Below, in pieces: positions 1-9,162 of a stretch of DNA of 64,000 nucleotides. Origin of the DNA: Streptomyces yangpuensis (GTDB lineage: Bacteria > Actinomycetota > Actinomycetes > Streptomycetales > Streptomycetaceae); contig NZ_LBMK01000003.1 of the NCBI RefSeq assembly GCF_001005295.1, forward strand, positions 1,220,104 through 1,284,103, in the 5' to 3' direction. Each line of letters begins with the position of its first letter. Position 1 is the first letter of the stretch. The position numbers were made by a program, and so were the translations under genes. The notes beneath the pieces were generated by a model that was given only the letters and a program-made list of their open reading frames with translations, ran no database searches and was not told the DNA's origin.

Positions 1-108
1 CCCGGCGGGCCCCACGTACCGGTAGGCCCGGTGGGGGCGCCCTCGTATGCCCATGGGGACACCGTAAATGACGCGCCCTCAGCCGGGCGGTGTGCCATCC
101 TCGGCTTC

Positions 109-951
109 GTGATCGACACCCCGGCGAACGCCGACGACGCGGCCGCGCTGAACCGCGCCATGTGGGAGACCCGCGCCCGGGTCCACGGCTCGACGGCCAC
201 CGACCGGTTCTACGACGTGGAGTCCTTCGTCGCGGGACGCGAGACGCTCCACCTGCTGGAACGCGAGCTGGTCGGCGACGTCGCCGGCAAGGACCTGCTC
301 CACCTCCAGTGCCACTTCGGCATGAACACCCTGAGCTGGGCCCGGCGGGGAGCCCGCGTCACCGGCGTCGACTTCTCGCCGACGGCCGTCGAACGGGCCC
401 GCCGGCTGGCCGAACGGACCGGCCTGCCCGCCACCTTCGTCGAGGCCGACACCCAGCGGCTCCCCGACAGCCTGGCCGGCCGCTTCGATCTCGCTGTCGC
501 CACCTACGGGATCCTGTGCTGGATCGGCGACCTCGACGCCTGGATGCGCGGCGCGGCCATGGCCCTCAGGCCGGGCGGCAGCCTGGTCCTGGTCGATCTG
601 CACCCGGCCTTCCAGACCGTCGCCACGCTCGAACCGCTCGTCGTCGACTGGCCCTACGGCGGCGGCGAGCCCCACCGCGACACCGTCACCGGGACCTACG
701 CCGAACCGGGCCTCAGCCTGCCGGCGCAGGACGTCATCGAATACCCGCACTCCCTCGGGGAGATCGTCACCGCGGCCGCGACCGCCGGCCTGACGGTGAA
801 ACACCTCGGCGAGCACGTCGCCGCGGAGTTCGACCCCCGCGGCATCCTGCACCAGGGACCGGACGGCCTGTACCGGCTGCCGTTCGGTGACTCCCACCTC
901 CCCGTCATGTACTCACTGGTCGCCCGCGCCCCGCATCCGCACGCCTCCTGA
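109..951 (+). CDS. class I SAM-dependent methyltransferase
   Basis: Predicted cytosolic methyltransferase of 280 residues. The SAM-binding motif I lies around residues 65-74 (HLQCHFGMNT), followed by GVDFS at 86-90, where the acidic residue should contact the SAM ribose. This order is typical of the Methyltransf_11/25 group. I chose GTG at 109 because homologous-looking proteins begin just before the ALNRAMWETR segment; an upstream ATG at 31 and a later ATG at 160 are in frame. The substrate cannot be told from the sequence. It is followed after about 100 bp by an SDR gene on the same strand, with no sign of a shared pathway. Confidence 0.82.
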   Translation: MIDTPANADDAAALNRAMWETRARVHGSTATDRFYDVESFVAGRETLHLLERELVGDVAGKDLLHLQCHFGMNTLSWARRGARVTGVDFSPTAVERARRLAERTGLPATFVEADTQRLPDSLAGRFDLAVATYGILCWIGDLDAWMRGAAMALRPGGSLVLVDLHPAFQTVATLEPLVVDWPYGGGEPHRDTVTGTYAEPGLSLPAQDVIEYPHSLGEIVTAAATAGLTVKHLGEHVAAEFDPRGILHQGPDGLYRLPFGDSHLPVMYSLVARAPHPHAS

Positions 952-1048
952 GGAGGCTCCGGCCGGTTACGGCCGACACACCCCGCCGCGGGACTGTGGT
1001 GCCCGCGCACATGGGAACGGGCCACCGGCGTGGCCGATGATTCCCGCC

Positions 1049-1849
1049 ATGACGAGCGCGAGCGCCATCCCTCCCGGCTCCCACGGGACAGCAGCCGCCG
1101 CAGGCATCGACCTGGCGGGCCGTACCGCCCTGGTGACCGGAGCCGGGAGCGGGATCGGGCGGGCGTGCGCCCTCGCGCTCGCCGGTGCCGGGGCCCACGT
1201 GCACGTGGTGGACATCGACGCCGCGGCGGCCGCGTCCGTCGCCGCGTCGACCGGCGGCCGGGCCCACGTCGTCGACCTGGCCCAGGCCGCACCCGTCGGG
1301 GAACTCCCCGCAGAGGTCGACATCCTGGTCAACAACGCCGGGCTCCAGCACGTCGCGCCGCTGACCGACTTCCCGCCGGACCGGTTCGAACTCCTCCAGC
1401 GGGTGATGGTCCACGCCCCGTTCCTGCTGCTCCGCCGGGTCCTGCCGTACATGTACGCCCGGGGCTGGGGCCGCGTCGTCAACATCTCCAGCGTGCACGG
1501 CCTGCGCGCCAGCGCGTACAAGGCGGGCTACGTGACCGCGAAGCACGCCCTCGAAGGGCTGAGCAAGGTCACGGCCGTCGAGGGCGCCCCGCACGGGGTC
1601 ACCAGCAACTGCGTCAGCCCCGGCTACGTCCGCACACCGCTGGTGGAGCGGCAGGTCGCCGCCCAGGCGGCCGCCCACGGCCTCGACGCCGACCGCGTCG
1701 TCTCCGAGGTGATGCTCGGCCGCTCCGCCGTCAAACGGCTGATCGAACCGGAGGAGGTGGCCGCAGTCGTCCTCTGGCTCTGCGGTCCCCACACCGGCCA
1801 CCTCACCGGCGCATCCCTCCCCCTGGACGGCGGCTGGACGGCCACGTGA
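1049..1849 (+). CDS. SDR-family dehydrogenase, 3-hydroxybutyrate dehydrogenase-like
   Basis: Classical short-chain dehydrogenase of 266 residues. The nucleotide-binding motif TGAGSGIG is at residues 30-37, with an aspartate at the end of strand 2 (VVDID) that favours NAD(H). NNAG is at 95-98, the catalytic Ser is in NISSVHG near 147, and the YxxxK pair is Tyr161 and Lys165. The ending LDGGWT is usual for this family. Overall it resembles bacterial D-3-hydroxybutyrate dehydrogenases, which interconvert 3-hydroxybutyrate and acetoacetate; that substrate is inferred. ATG 1049 gives the usual family length; upstream in-frame codons lie in non-coding-looking sequence. Confidence 0.85.
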   Translation: MTSASAIPPGSHGTAAAAGIDLAGRTALVTGAGSGIGRACALALAGAGAHVHVVDIDAAAAASVAASTGGRAHVVDLAQAAPVGELPAEVDILVNNAGLQHVAPLTDFPPDRFELLQRVMVHAPFLLLRRVLPYMYARGWGRVVNISSVHGLRASAYKAGYVTAKHALEGLSKVTAVEGAPHGVTSNCVSPGYVRTPLVERQVAAQAAAHGLDADRVVSEVMLGRSAVKRLIEPEEVAAVVLWLCGPHTGHLTGASLPLDGGWTAT

Positions 1850-1995
1850 CAAATGTAATGGTCCGTCAAGGTGCATCTACGTCCGAAGGTTGATGCCTGT
1901 TTCGTCCTGGCGGAGGAAGAGCCGCCGCGGACCCGTCGCGAAGAATCGACGTGTACCGGTCACCGGCCCCACCAGGCCCGCGTCGAGGAGCCGCC

Positions 1996-3342
1996 ATGAG
2001 TCACCCCCGTCCCGTCGTCCGTCCTGCCCGGCGCCGCGCGGCCTCGGCCACCGCCGTCGCCGTGGCCCTGCTGGCGGGTCTCGCCCCCGCCGCCAGTGCC
2101 GCGGGCCCCGGCGGGCAGGCCGCCGGGGCGGCGGCCGCCGGTCACCGCCTCGACCGGGCAGAGCTCCAGGCCAGGCTCGACGCGGTCCGGGACGCGGGCG
2201 TGTACGGCATCTTCTCCGCAGCCCGCGACGGCCGCGAGCGCTTCGACGGCGCCGCCGGAACCGCCGACCTCTCCACCGGGCGCCCCGTCCGTGCCGACCT
2301 CCGGCACCGCGTCGGCAGCGTCACCAAGACGTTCACCGCCGTCGCCGTGCTCCAGCAGAACGCCAAGGGCCGCATGGACCTGGACCGGCCGGTCGGCGAC
2401 TACGTGCCCGACCTCCTGCCCGGCGAGCGCGGCCGCAAGGTGACCGTGCGCATGCTCCTCAACCACACGAGCGGCATCGAGGACTACATCGCGGACGCCT
2501 TCCCCTCCCTCCAGAAGGGCGCCACCGGCAGCCTGGACTACCACCGCTACCGGACGATCCGCCCCGCCGAGCTGATCGGTTACGGCGTGGCCCGGCCCCA
2601 GCGGTTCGAGCCCGGCACCGACTGGTACTACTCCAACACCAACTACGTGCTGCTGGGCGAGATCCTCCGCAAGGTGACCGGCCAGGACCCCGAGCGGCTC
2701 ATCGCCAAGGACGTCATCCGGCGCGCAGGCCTGCGCGACACCTATTTCCCCGGCACCGACCCCCACATCCGCGGTGCCCACGCCCGCATGTACGAGAGCT
2801 TCTACGGGATCATCGACCCGCCGCGCGACTACAGCGTCTACAACATGACCTGGGGCGGCACCGCGGGAGCGCTCGTCTCCACCCCGCAGGACCTGAACAC
2901 CTTCTACCGGGCCCTGCTGACCGGTGACCTCCTGCCGCGCCGCCAGCTGGACCAGATGCGCACCACGTACGAGGTCAAGGACGGGAAGGGAGAGGTGGTC
3001 CTGCGCTACGGCCTCGGCATCTACTCCCTGGACACCCCGTGCGGCCCGGCCTGGGGCCATGACGGAGGCGTCTGGGGCGCCGGCACCATGGCCCTGTCCA
3101 GCCCGGACGGCACCCGGCAGTTCGCACTCGGGTACAACCTGATGAAGTATCAGCGCATCGACGAGGCGGGCACCGCGTTCGACCCGCACCCGGCCGACGC
3201 CGCCATGACGGACTACCGCGACCAGGCCCTGTGCGGCAGGACCGTGCCGAAGCCGTCGCAGGCGCCGCAGGTCCCGAAGCACGGTGCCGTCGAAGCCCCG
3301 GCGCCCCTGTCACCGGCCCTTCCGGCGCTCCCCGCTCGCTGA
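1996..3342 (+). CDS. secreted serine hydrolase, beta-lactamase class C / D-Ala-D-Ala carboxypeptidase family
   Basis: Penicillin-recognising serine hydrolase of 448 residues with a Sec signal peptide (basic start, hydrophobic stretch about 17-35, AASA cleavage region). Active-site motifs are in order: SVTK with Ser108 and Lys111, YSN at 212-214, and HDGG at 355-358 replacing the usual KTG. It probably acts outside the membrane as a carboxypeptidase or esterase on peptidoglycan-type or D-amino acid substrates. A purine-rich ribosome site (GAGGAG) stands just before the ATG, which begins the signal peptide. The C-terminal 50 residues are Pro/Ala-rich linker with no domain. A hairpin follows the stop. 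True beta-lactamase activity cannot be judged. Confidence 0.85.
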   Translation: MSHPRPVVRPARRRAASATAVAVALLAGLAPAASAAGPGGQAAGAAAAGHRLDRAELQARLDAVRDAGVYGIFSAARDGRERFDGAAGTADLSTGRPVRADLRHRVGSVTKTFTAVAVLQQNAKGRMDLDRPVGDYVPDLLPGERGRKVTVRMLLNHTSGIEDYIADAFPSLQKGATGSLDYHRYRTIRPAELIGYGVARPQRFEPGTDWYYSNTNYVLLGEILRKVTGQDPERLIAKDVIRRAGLRDTYFPGTDPHIRGAHARMYESFYGIIDPPRDYSVYNMTWGGTAGALVSTPQDLNTFYRALLTGDLLPRRQLDQMRTTYEVKDGKGEVVLRYGLGIYSLDTPCGPAWGHDGGVWGAGTMALSSPDGTRQFALGYNLMKYQRIDEAGTAFDPHPADAAMTDYRDQALCGRTVPKPSQAPQVPKHGAVEAPAPLSPALPALPAR

Positions 3343-3368
3343 GCCGGCGCAGCCGCCGTAGGGGTCAC

Positions 3369-3394
3369 CCGGCCGCCTCCTCCGGGGCGGCCGG
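3369..3394. terminator. GC-rich hairpin between convergent genes
   Basis: A 9-bp perfect stem (CCGGCCGCC / GGCGGCCGG) with an 8-nt loop lies between the stop of the serine hydrolase and the stop of the opposing VOC gene. It could serve either strand. No T-run follows, as is usual in Streptomyces. Confidence 0.45.
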
Positions 3395-3474
3395 AGGCGC
3401 AGCCGGGCGGCGAGCACGGCGACGTCGTCCGCGGCGTGCTGCGCGTCGAGGCCCCCGAACCGGCAGGACACCCC

Positions 3475-3855
3475 CTACGCCCCGTCCGCCTCCAGCACGG
3501 AGAGGATGTTCCCGGCCGGGTCCTTGAACCAGGCGATGGGGGGTCCGCCCTCCTCGCGGCAGATGCCCTTCTCGTCCTGACGGAAGCCGTCGTACCGCTC
3601 GAAGGCCACACCGCGCGAACCGAGGTCGTCGACGGCCCGCTCGATGTCGGGCACCGGGAAGTTCAGCACGGTGAAGGTCGCCGGGGCATGGTTCTCCTTG
3701 GGGTACACCAGGACGTCCGTGCCGCCGCCGAGGTGCAGGGACAGCAGCCCGTTGTCCTCGGAGACCCGCAGGCCGAGGGCCGAGCCGTAGAAGTCCTTCG
3801 CGGTGTCGACGCTGTCGACCGAAAAACCGCTGAATGCCTTGCTGTCTCCCAGCAT
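3475..3855 (-). CDS. VOC family protein (glyoxalase/bleomycin resistance fold)
   Basis: Small cytosolic protein of 126 residues with a single vicinal-oxygen-chelate unit. The N-terminal half has AFSGFSVDSVDTAKDFYGSA, typical of the VOC opening, and the C-terminal end has IAWFKDPAGNILSVLE, the usual final strand with the conserved Glu. An AAGGAGA ribosome site precedes the ATG at 3855. Proteins of this kind are often stress or detoxification enzymes of unknown substrate. It runs convergent to the serine hydrolase and about 70 bp downstream of the DUF4389 gene on the same strand. Confidence 0.85.
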   Translation of the reverse strand: MLGDSKAFSGFSVDSVDTAKDFYGSALGLRVSEDNGLLSLHLGGGTDVLVYPKENHAPATFTVLNFPVPDIERAVDDLGSRGVAFERYDGFRQDEKGICREEGGPPIAWFKDPAGNILSVLEADGA

Positions 3856-3929
3856 GGTCTCTCCTTCCGCCCGTCCCGTCACGGCTCCATCGTCCCTCCG
3901 GACACGGGCTGCCGCATGGCCGCCCCGGC

Positions 3930-4583
3930 TCAGGGCGCGGCGGTCAGCGGCTCGTCGCCGCCCATGTCGAGCCGGAACGGCGGGTACGAGTCCGTCATCA
4001 GGGAGGTGTAGGCGGCGACCCGGAGCACCCACCGGTTGAGCCCGATGATCAGGTCGAACAGGTCGCGGGGGTACTTCTCGGTGAAGGCCAGGGTGACGAC
4101 GGCGATCAGGGCGAGAAGCCCGATGAGCCCTGCGCCCCACGTACCGCTGTGCAGGGCGCCGGTGAAGATGCCGATCACGAGGTACTGCGGGATGGCGAGG
4201 AGCCACCACTTCACCAGGACCAGGCCGCGGGAGAGCCGCTCGGGATAGGCGATGTCCAGCCGGGCCGGGTAGTCGGGCTCGGGGCCGAGGCTGAAGGGCG
4301 GGTACCGGTCGGTGCCGAGGGCGCCGTACGCGTAGTACGACACCCGCCAGGACCAGCGGAGCACTCCGAGGTTGAAGTCGAACAGTGCGCGCGGGTAGCG
4401 CTCGGTGAAGAGGATCGCGAAGAAGGCGATCACGCTGATGACCAGGAACGCGAGCCACAGGAAGGCCAGTACGACGTAGTGGGGGATCGCGAGGATCCAC
4501 TTGACCAGCCACAGCCAGCGCGACAGCGGTGCGTCCAGCCGGGCCGACACCGTCACCGGCGGATAGGGGGTCTGCATGGTCAT
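3930..4583 (-). CDS. DUF4389 membrane protein with internal duplication
   Basis: Integral membrane protein of 217 residues. Two similar halves (about 15-95 and 120-205) each have a WLVKWILAIPHY- or LVKWWLLAIPQY-type segment, a hydrophobic helix pair, an FTERYPR or FTEKYPR motif, a second helix region ending in a Trp-rich stretch, and a DRYPPF or DSYPPF motif. This repeat is the mark of the DUF4389 family, whose function is unknown. The start is taken at ATG 4583 (MTMQTP), preceded by GAGGTG; an in-frame ATG two codons later is the alternative. It may be co-transcribed with the downstream VOC gene. Confidence 0.85.
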   Translation of the reverse strand: MTMQTPYPPVTVSARLDAPLSRWLWLVKWILAIPHYVVLAFLWLAFLVISVIAFFAILFTERYPRALFDFNLGVLRWSWRVSYYAYGALGTDRYPPFSLGPEPDYPARLDIAYPERLSRGLVLVKWWLLAIPQYLVIGIFTGALHSGTWGAGLIGLLALIAVVTLAFTEKYPRDLFDLIIGLNRWVLRVAAYTSLMTDSYPPFRLDMGGDEPLTAAP

Positions 4584-4815
4584 CGCGCCCACCTCATCAC
4601 GTTGCCTCGCCTCGCACCCTCCATCCTCCTTCCGCCCCGCGTCCCGCGCGATCTGCGGCAGCGGTCCGGGCAGGCGGTGGCGCCGGCGTACGCCGGGTCC
4701 GCCGCGCGGCGGACCCGCCCGCGCCCGCAAGCGCATGGCGCCGGTACGCCGTTCCCCCGTGCGCCCCCATGTGCCCCTTCGACGGCTCCCGCCGCCGCGC
4801 GTACGGTTCCGGGCC

Positions 4816-5673
4816 ATGAGCGGATACGCGATGGAATCGGCCACCCCGGCGGAAATCGACACCCAGGCCCTGCCTCCCTCCGATCGGTGGTCCACGGCCC
4901 CCGTGGTACCGGCACCGGTGTGCCGCTTCGAGAACTTCCTCGGCGCCGGACGCGCCGCCACCCTGCTGTCGTACGCGATCTCCCGGGAGGCCGACTTCCA
5001 CGCGGGAACGGTCCTCGACCCCCTCTCGGGCCAGGTCTCCCACAAGGGCCGCAGCTCCCTCGTCCTCCCCGTGACCAGCTCCGTCTTCAGCGCCCACCTG
5101 GCGGACTGCCTGCCGCTCGTCCAGGAGATCCTCGGTCACCGCGGGGCCCTCACCCAGACCCTGACGGTCCTGACGTCGCACGGCGAAGGGGGCCACTACG
5201 GCATTCACACCGACGCCTCACGGGTCCGCGACGTCGGCACGGCCCTCTCCGCCGTGTACTACCTCCACCGCACACCGCGCGGCTTCGGCGGCGGCCGGCT
5301 GCGGCTGTACGACACCCTGCTCGCCGACGGCGGGGCCCGGCCGGCGGAGTCGTACCGCACCATCGAGCCCGAGCACGACACCATCGTGTTCTTCCCGGCC
5401 GGGGCGTTCCACGAGGTCGTGCCCTCTACTTGCCCCAGCGGCCACTTCGCCGACCACCGCTTCACCCTCACCACGTGGATCAGCGGCACCGGGCCCGCGC
5501 CGACGGACTCCGGCGACCCGTTCCGGATCTGGCCATGGCTCGCCCACGCGGCCGAACGCACCCGCCCGCTGGCGGACGTCGAACACGACCATGACGGCGC
5601 CAGCCCCATCGCCCTCCCGGCCGCCGGCCCGGCCACCCGTCTCACCCTCCCCACGCCCCGCAGGACGTCATAG
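4816..5673 (+). CDS. 2-oxoglutarate/Fe(II)-dependent oxygenase
   Basis: Predicted 285-residue dioxygenase with a prolyl-4-hydroxylase-type double-stranded beta-helix core. Iron ligands are visible as His131 and Asp133 in HYGIHTDAS and His199 in GAFHEV, with Arg215 placed to bind the 2-oxoglutarate carboxylate. The region between (GGGRLRLYD) fits the family. ATG 4816 (MSGYAMES) is preferred; ATG 4831 is possible. The substrate, a protein side chain or a small molecule, is not revealed by context. It is divergent from the DUF4389 gene, with a 232-bp space that should hold both promoters. Confidence 0.82.
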   Translation: MSGYAMESATPAEIDTQALPPSDRWSTAPVVPAPVCRFENFLGAGRAATLLSYAISREADFHAGTVLDPLSGQVSHKGRSSLVLPVTSSVFSAHLADCLPLVQEILGHRGALTQTLTVLTSHGEGGHYGIHTDASRVRDVGTALSAVYYLHRTPRGFGGGRLRLYDTLLADGGARPAESYRTIEPEHDTIVFFPAGAFHEVVPSTCPSGHFADHRFTLTTWISGTGPAPTDSGDPFRIWPWLAHAAERTRPLADVEHDHDGASPIALPAAGPATRLTLPTPRRTS

Positions 5674-5777
5674 AGGGGTGTCCGCACTCGGCGCCGGACC
5701 GGCACGGGGGCCTTAAGTACGCGTGCTCAGGCCCCCCGCCTCCCGCCCGCACCCTCCGAGTCGCCCGATCGGTCCCG

Positions 5778-8276
5778 GTGGCGACAGCATGGAGGGAGAG
5801 CGGTCGCTCGGCGGGACGGTTCCGGGAGGAGGCGACACGGACAGTGAGCAGACATCGCTTTGCGTTCTGCGGTGCGCAGCTCGCCGCCGTCTACGTGGCC
5901 GCCGACCAGGACCGGGAACTCCATCTGGCCGAACTGACCGGAAACCGCGGCGTGCTGTACGGACTGCCGGCGATCCTCGCCGTGGCCGGCCATTCGCCCG
6001 CCGCCAACGCCTTCCGCTCCGGCCGCCCGCTGTGGCTGACCCCCAAGGAACTCGCCACGTTCATCGAGGAGGATCCCCACCACTTCCCCACCCGGGTCCG
6101 GGACGGAGACCCGACCTCCCCGGCCCGGATCTCGCTGGGCGCCCTGCCCCTGGGCCACGGCGACCAGGAACTCGGCTGCCTGATCGTCGCCGGCGACGTC
6201 GGGGAGGGCTTCAGCGCCGACGACCGCAGCCTGCTGGAACTGTACGCCGACCAGGTGGCCGCCGGACTCGAATCGGTCGCCGCCCGCTTCGCCGGGCGCA
6301 GGGCCCCGCAGGCACATCTCGTCCAGTCACTCGTCCCCGACCAGGGCGGCGCCTTCATCCTCGACCTCGGCACCGGCCGCATGGAGGCCCACGCGCACGT
6401 GCTCGAACTGCTCGGCCTGTCCCCCGAGCAGTTCGACGGGCAGGTGGAGACCCTGCTCGCCTGCGCCGTCCCGGACGACATGCCCGCGCTGATGGCCGTC
6501 GTCGAGCCGGACCGGCTGGCCGCCACCGGGCAGCAGCTGGCGTTCCGTATCCGCCGCCCCGGCGGCGAGCTGCGCTGGCTGGGCCTGCGCTGCCGGGTGG
6601 AGGTGGACCCCGACGGCGCCCCCCAGCGCGTCCTGGGTGTGGTCGCCGACGCCTCCTACCTGCGGCCCAGCGCCGACGAGGTCTCCCTCGTACAGCGGCT
6701 GTCGGCCACGCTCGCGGGAGCGGCGACCATCCGCGAGGTCAGCCGACTGGCGGTCGCCGCCCTGCGCGAGCCGCTCGGCGCCTCCCGGGTCGCGGTCGGC
6801 GAGCTGGAACCCGAACGGCTCATCGTCACCGCACTCGACCCCCCGGAGCCGGACGCCTGGCCCGAGGCCTGGCGCGCCGAATGGCGGTCCGAGTGGCCCG
6901 ATGTGTCGCTCGGCGACCTGCCCACCCTGCAGAGCGCACTCCGGGCCGGCCACATGAGCCTGTGGCCGCCGGGCGCTCCGCTCGAACCGGGCCTCCTCGG
7001 CGTCGGACCCGGCGGTCTCGCCGTGCTGCCGCTGCCCGCCGAGGGCAGGATGGTCGGGGTCTGCCTCGTGGGGTGGGACGAGGAGCACCGGTTCGCGCCG
7101 GAGGAGCGGTCGCTGCTGACCGCGACCGCGGGGCTGGTCGGGCAGGCCCTGGTACGCGCCCACGCTCTGGACGCCGGCCACGAACTCGCCACCATGCTCC
7201 AGCGCAGCCTGCTGCCCCGTAAGCTCCCGGAGCTGCCCGGCGGCGTCGCCGTCGCCCGCTACCTGCCGGCGACGGCGGGACTGGAGGTCGGCGGCGACTG
7301 GTACGACGTCATCCCGCTCGGCGACGCCCACGTGGCGTTCGTCATCGGGGACGTACAGGGCCACAGCGCCGGCGCCGCCACGATCATGGGCCAGATGCGT
7401 ACGGCGGTCAGGGCCTACGCGGTGGAGGGCCATCCGCCCGACGTGGTGGTCGCGCGGGCCAACCGGCTGCTCGTCGGCATGGAGACCGATCTGTTCGCCA
7501 CGTGTACGTATGTGGACCTCGACATGGAGGAGGGCATCGCCAGGGTCGTCCGAGCGGGCCACCTGCCGCCGGTCCTGCGCCATCCCGACGGCGTCGCCGA
7601 GGAGATGGCGGTCGAGGGCGGGCCGCCGCTGGGGGTGCTCGCGGAAGCCGAATTCCCCATGACCGAACTGGGGTTGCTCCCCGGAACCCTGCTCGTCCTG
7701 CTGACGGACGGCCTGGTCGAGTCGGCCCGGCTGCCGCTGGAGGAGGGCATGCGGCGGGTGTGCGAGGACCTCGCCGAGGCCGAGGGGCGGCTACAGCCCC
7801 CACAGCGGCTGCTCAACCAGCGGCCCGTGCGTCGTCGCGACGACGACGTGGCACTTCTGCTGCTGCGCTACGACGGCACCGCGGGCCGGCCCAAGCGGGG
7901 CCACTGGACGGTGTGGCGCCTGCCCAAGGCCGTTCTGCACGCGCGCCGCTTCACCGCGCGCACGCTGCGGTCCTGGGGTGTGGTGGAGGAGACCGACACG
8001 GCTCTGCTGATCGTGTCCGAGCTGGTCACCAACGCGATCGCGCACACGCAGGGCGAGGTGGGGATGGACCTGACGCTGTCGGCGGACCGGCTGCGGATCG
8101 CCGTGAACGACGCGTCGCCGCGCAGCCCCGTCAAACCGGTGTCGGTGAGCTGGGAGTCGACCGGCGGCCGCGGTCTGCTCATCGTCGAGGCGACGGCGAC
8201 GGCCTGGGGCTCCGTGCCGCTCAGCGGCGGCAAGCAGGTCTGGGCCGAGATCCCCTGGCACGCCCCGACCGCGTGA
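5778..8276 (+). CDS. PP2C-like SpoIIE phosphatase with GAF, PAS and histidine-kinase-like domains
   Basis: Signalling protein of about 832 residues. In order: an N-terminal GAF-like region (about 20-170), a PAS-like segment (about 185-295), a second GAF (about 300-460), a SpoIIE/PP2C phosphatase (about 475-690, with GGDWYDV, the metal motif in VIGDVQGHSAGAA and LTDGLVES), and a HATPase_c_2 domain at the end (ELVTNAIAHT, then GGRGLLIV). Such proteins control anti-sigma and anti-anti-sigma switches by dephosphorylating STAS partners; a STAS gene lies at 16405-16845, though partnership is not shown. The start is uncertain: GTG 5778 or GTG 5844 behind GGAGG. Either begins almost inside the first GAF domain, so the sensor may be N-terminally shortened. 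Confidence 0.85.
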   Translation: MATAWRESGRSAGRFREEATRTVSRHRFAFCGAQLAAVYVAADQDRELHLAELTGNRGVLYGLPAILAVAGHSPAANAFRSGRPLWLTPKELATFIEEDPHHFPTRVRDGDPTSPARISLGALPLGHGDQELGCLIVAGDVGEGFSADDRSLLELYADQVAAGLESVAARFAGRRAPQAHLVQSLVPDQGGAFILDLGTGRMEAHAHVLELLGLSPEQFDGQVETLLACAVPDDMPALMAVVEPDRLAATGQQLAFRIRRPGGELRWLGLRCRVEVDPDGAPQRVLGVVADASYLRPSADEVSLVQRLSATLAGAATIREVSRLAVAALREPLGASRVAVGELEPERLIVTALDPPEPDAWPEAWRAEWRSEWPDVSLGDLPTLQSALRAGHMSLWPPGAPLEPGLLGVGPGGLAVLPLPAEGRMVGVCLVGWDEEHRFAPEERSLLTATAGLVGQALVRAHALDAGHELATMLQRSLLPRKLPELPGGVAVARYLPATAGLEVGGDWYDVIPLGDAHVAFVIGDVQGHSAGAATIMGQMRTAVRAYAVEGHPPDVVVARANRLLVGMETDLFATCTYVDLDMEEGIARVVRAGHLPPVLRHPDGVAEEMAVEGGPPLGVLAEAEFPMTELGLLPGTLLVLLTDGLVESARLPLEEGMRRVCEDLAEAEGRLQPPQRLLNQRPVRRRDDDVALLLLRYDGTAGRPKRGHWTVWRLPKAVLHARRFTARTLRSWGVVEETDTALLIVSELVTNAIAHTQGEVGMDLTLSADRLRIAVNDASPRSPVKPVSVSWESTGGRGLLIVEATATAWGSVPLSGGKQVWAEIPWHAPTA

Positions 8277-8351
8277 CCCCGCCCCGGCCGGGCCGGGCCC
8301 GAGTCCACGGGCACGCCCGGCGCACGGCCGGTCACCCTGCCGCAGAACGCG

Positions 8352-8594
8352 TGACGAGGCGCCGGCTGCCGTGGACCGCAGCCATCCGCCGTCCACGAGC
8401 AGACCGCCGCCATGCTGCACGATGGCGTCCGGGTTCGACCGGGCGGAGCCGGGCGGTTGGACCGGACAGGCGCGGGCCGCCGCGGCGTCGGCGGCGGGCA
8501 GCACCCCGACCGCTACGTCGGTGCCGGACAGCTCCTGGACGAGGAGCGGCCGGGCCGGCCCCCGACGCCGATCAGCTCATCGATCTCGCGCGTC
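8352..8594 (-). pseudogene. DUF2625-like gene remnant, frameshifted
   Basis: On the minus strand one frame reads EIDELIGVGG and the next frame continues PLLVQELSGTDVAVGVLP, then SARSNPDAIVQHGGGLLVDGGWLR. From memory this follows the DUF2625 pattern (DELI..., then TARSPLGAIV.HTGGLLVD.GWLR). The two halves are out of frame near 8540, and the reading after GGWLR no longer resembles the family. The 5' end overlaps the stop of the neighbouring VOC gene. I read it as a decayed gene. Family assignment is by eye. Confidence 0.5.
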
Positions 8595-9029
8595 CGGGGA
8601 CTCTCGCCGGGGCCGGTCGATGGCGACGAGTTCGACCTCGAAGCCGTCGGTGTTCACCAGGTACGCGGCGTAACTCCCTTCGCCACCGGCATGCGGGTGG
8701 CGATCGGGGAACAGCAGACTCCAGCCGTGTTCCCGGCCTTCGGTGACCAGCCGTTCCACCGTCTCGTGGTCCTTTACGTGGAACGCCAGGTGGTTCAGCC
8801 CGGGCCGGCAACGGTCGTGCCGGTCGGAGGTGAGGTCCGGGGACCGTTCGAACACCAGGTAGGTCGCTCCGAGCCGCCAGCTGTGTCCGTCGCTCCAGCT
8901 CTGGAACGGCGTGTAGCCCAACGCCTGGAGCAGCCAGCCGAACGAGGCGACGGCCCGGCCGAGGTCGGGCACCCAGATCTCGACGTGGTGCAGCATTCCG
9001 CCGGCGGCGGCCGGTGTGCTGTCGGACAT
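8577..9029 (-). CDS. VOC family protein
   Basis: Single-domain vicinal-oxygen-chelate protein of 150 residues. The opening MLHHVEIWVPDLGRAVASF is a classic VOC first strand with a metal-ligand His; LNHLAFHVKDHETVERL begins the second half, and AAYLVNTDGFEVELVAID carries the final Glu. It resembles glyoxalase-like hydrolase or resistance proteins; the substrate is unknown. A strong GGAGGAG ribosome site precedes ATG 9029, so the longer in-frame start at 9056 is not needed. Its tail overlaps the decayed DUF2625 remnant. Confidence 0.86.
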   Translation of the reverse strand: MSDSTPAAAGGMLHHVEIWVPDLGRAVASFGWLLQALGYTPFQSWSDGHSWRLGATYLVFERSPDLTSDRHDRCRPGLNHLAFHVKDHETVERLVTEGREHGWSLLFPDRHPHAGGEGSYAAYLVNTDGFEVELVAIDRPRRESPDARDR

Positions 9030-9162
9030 GGCGCGTACTCCTCCTTCTCCGGGCACCCGGGACGGCGCTGCTCATGATGACGCACACCCCGCGCGAGGCA
9101 ACCGTCCGGGCACCCCGCGGGTCTTTCCTGCCACGGGGCAGGCGTGGCGACGGGGGAGTTGG

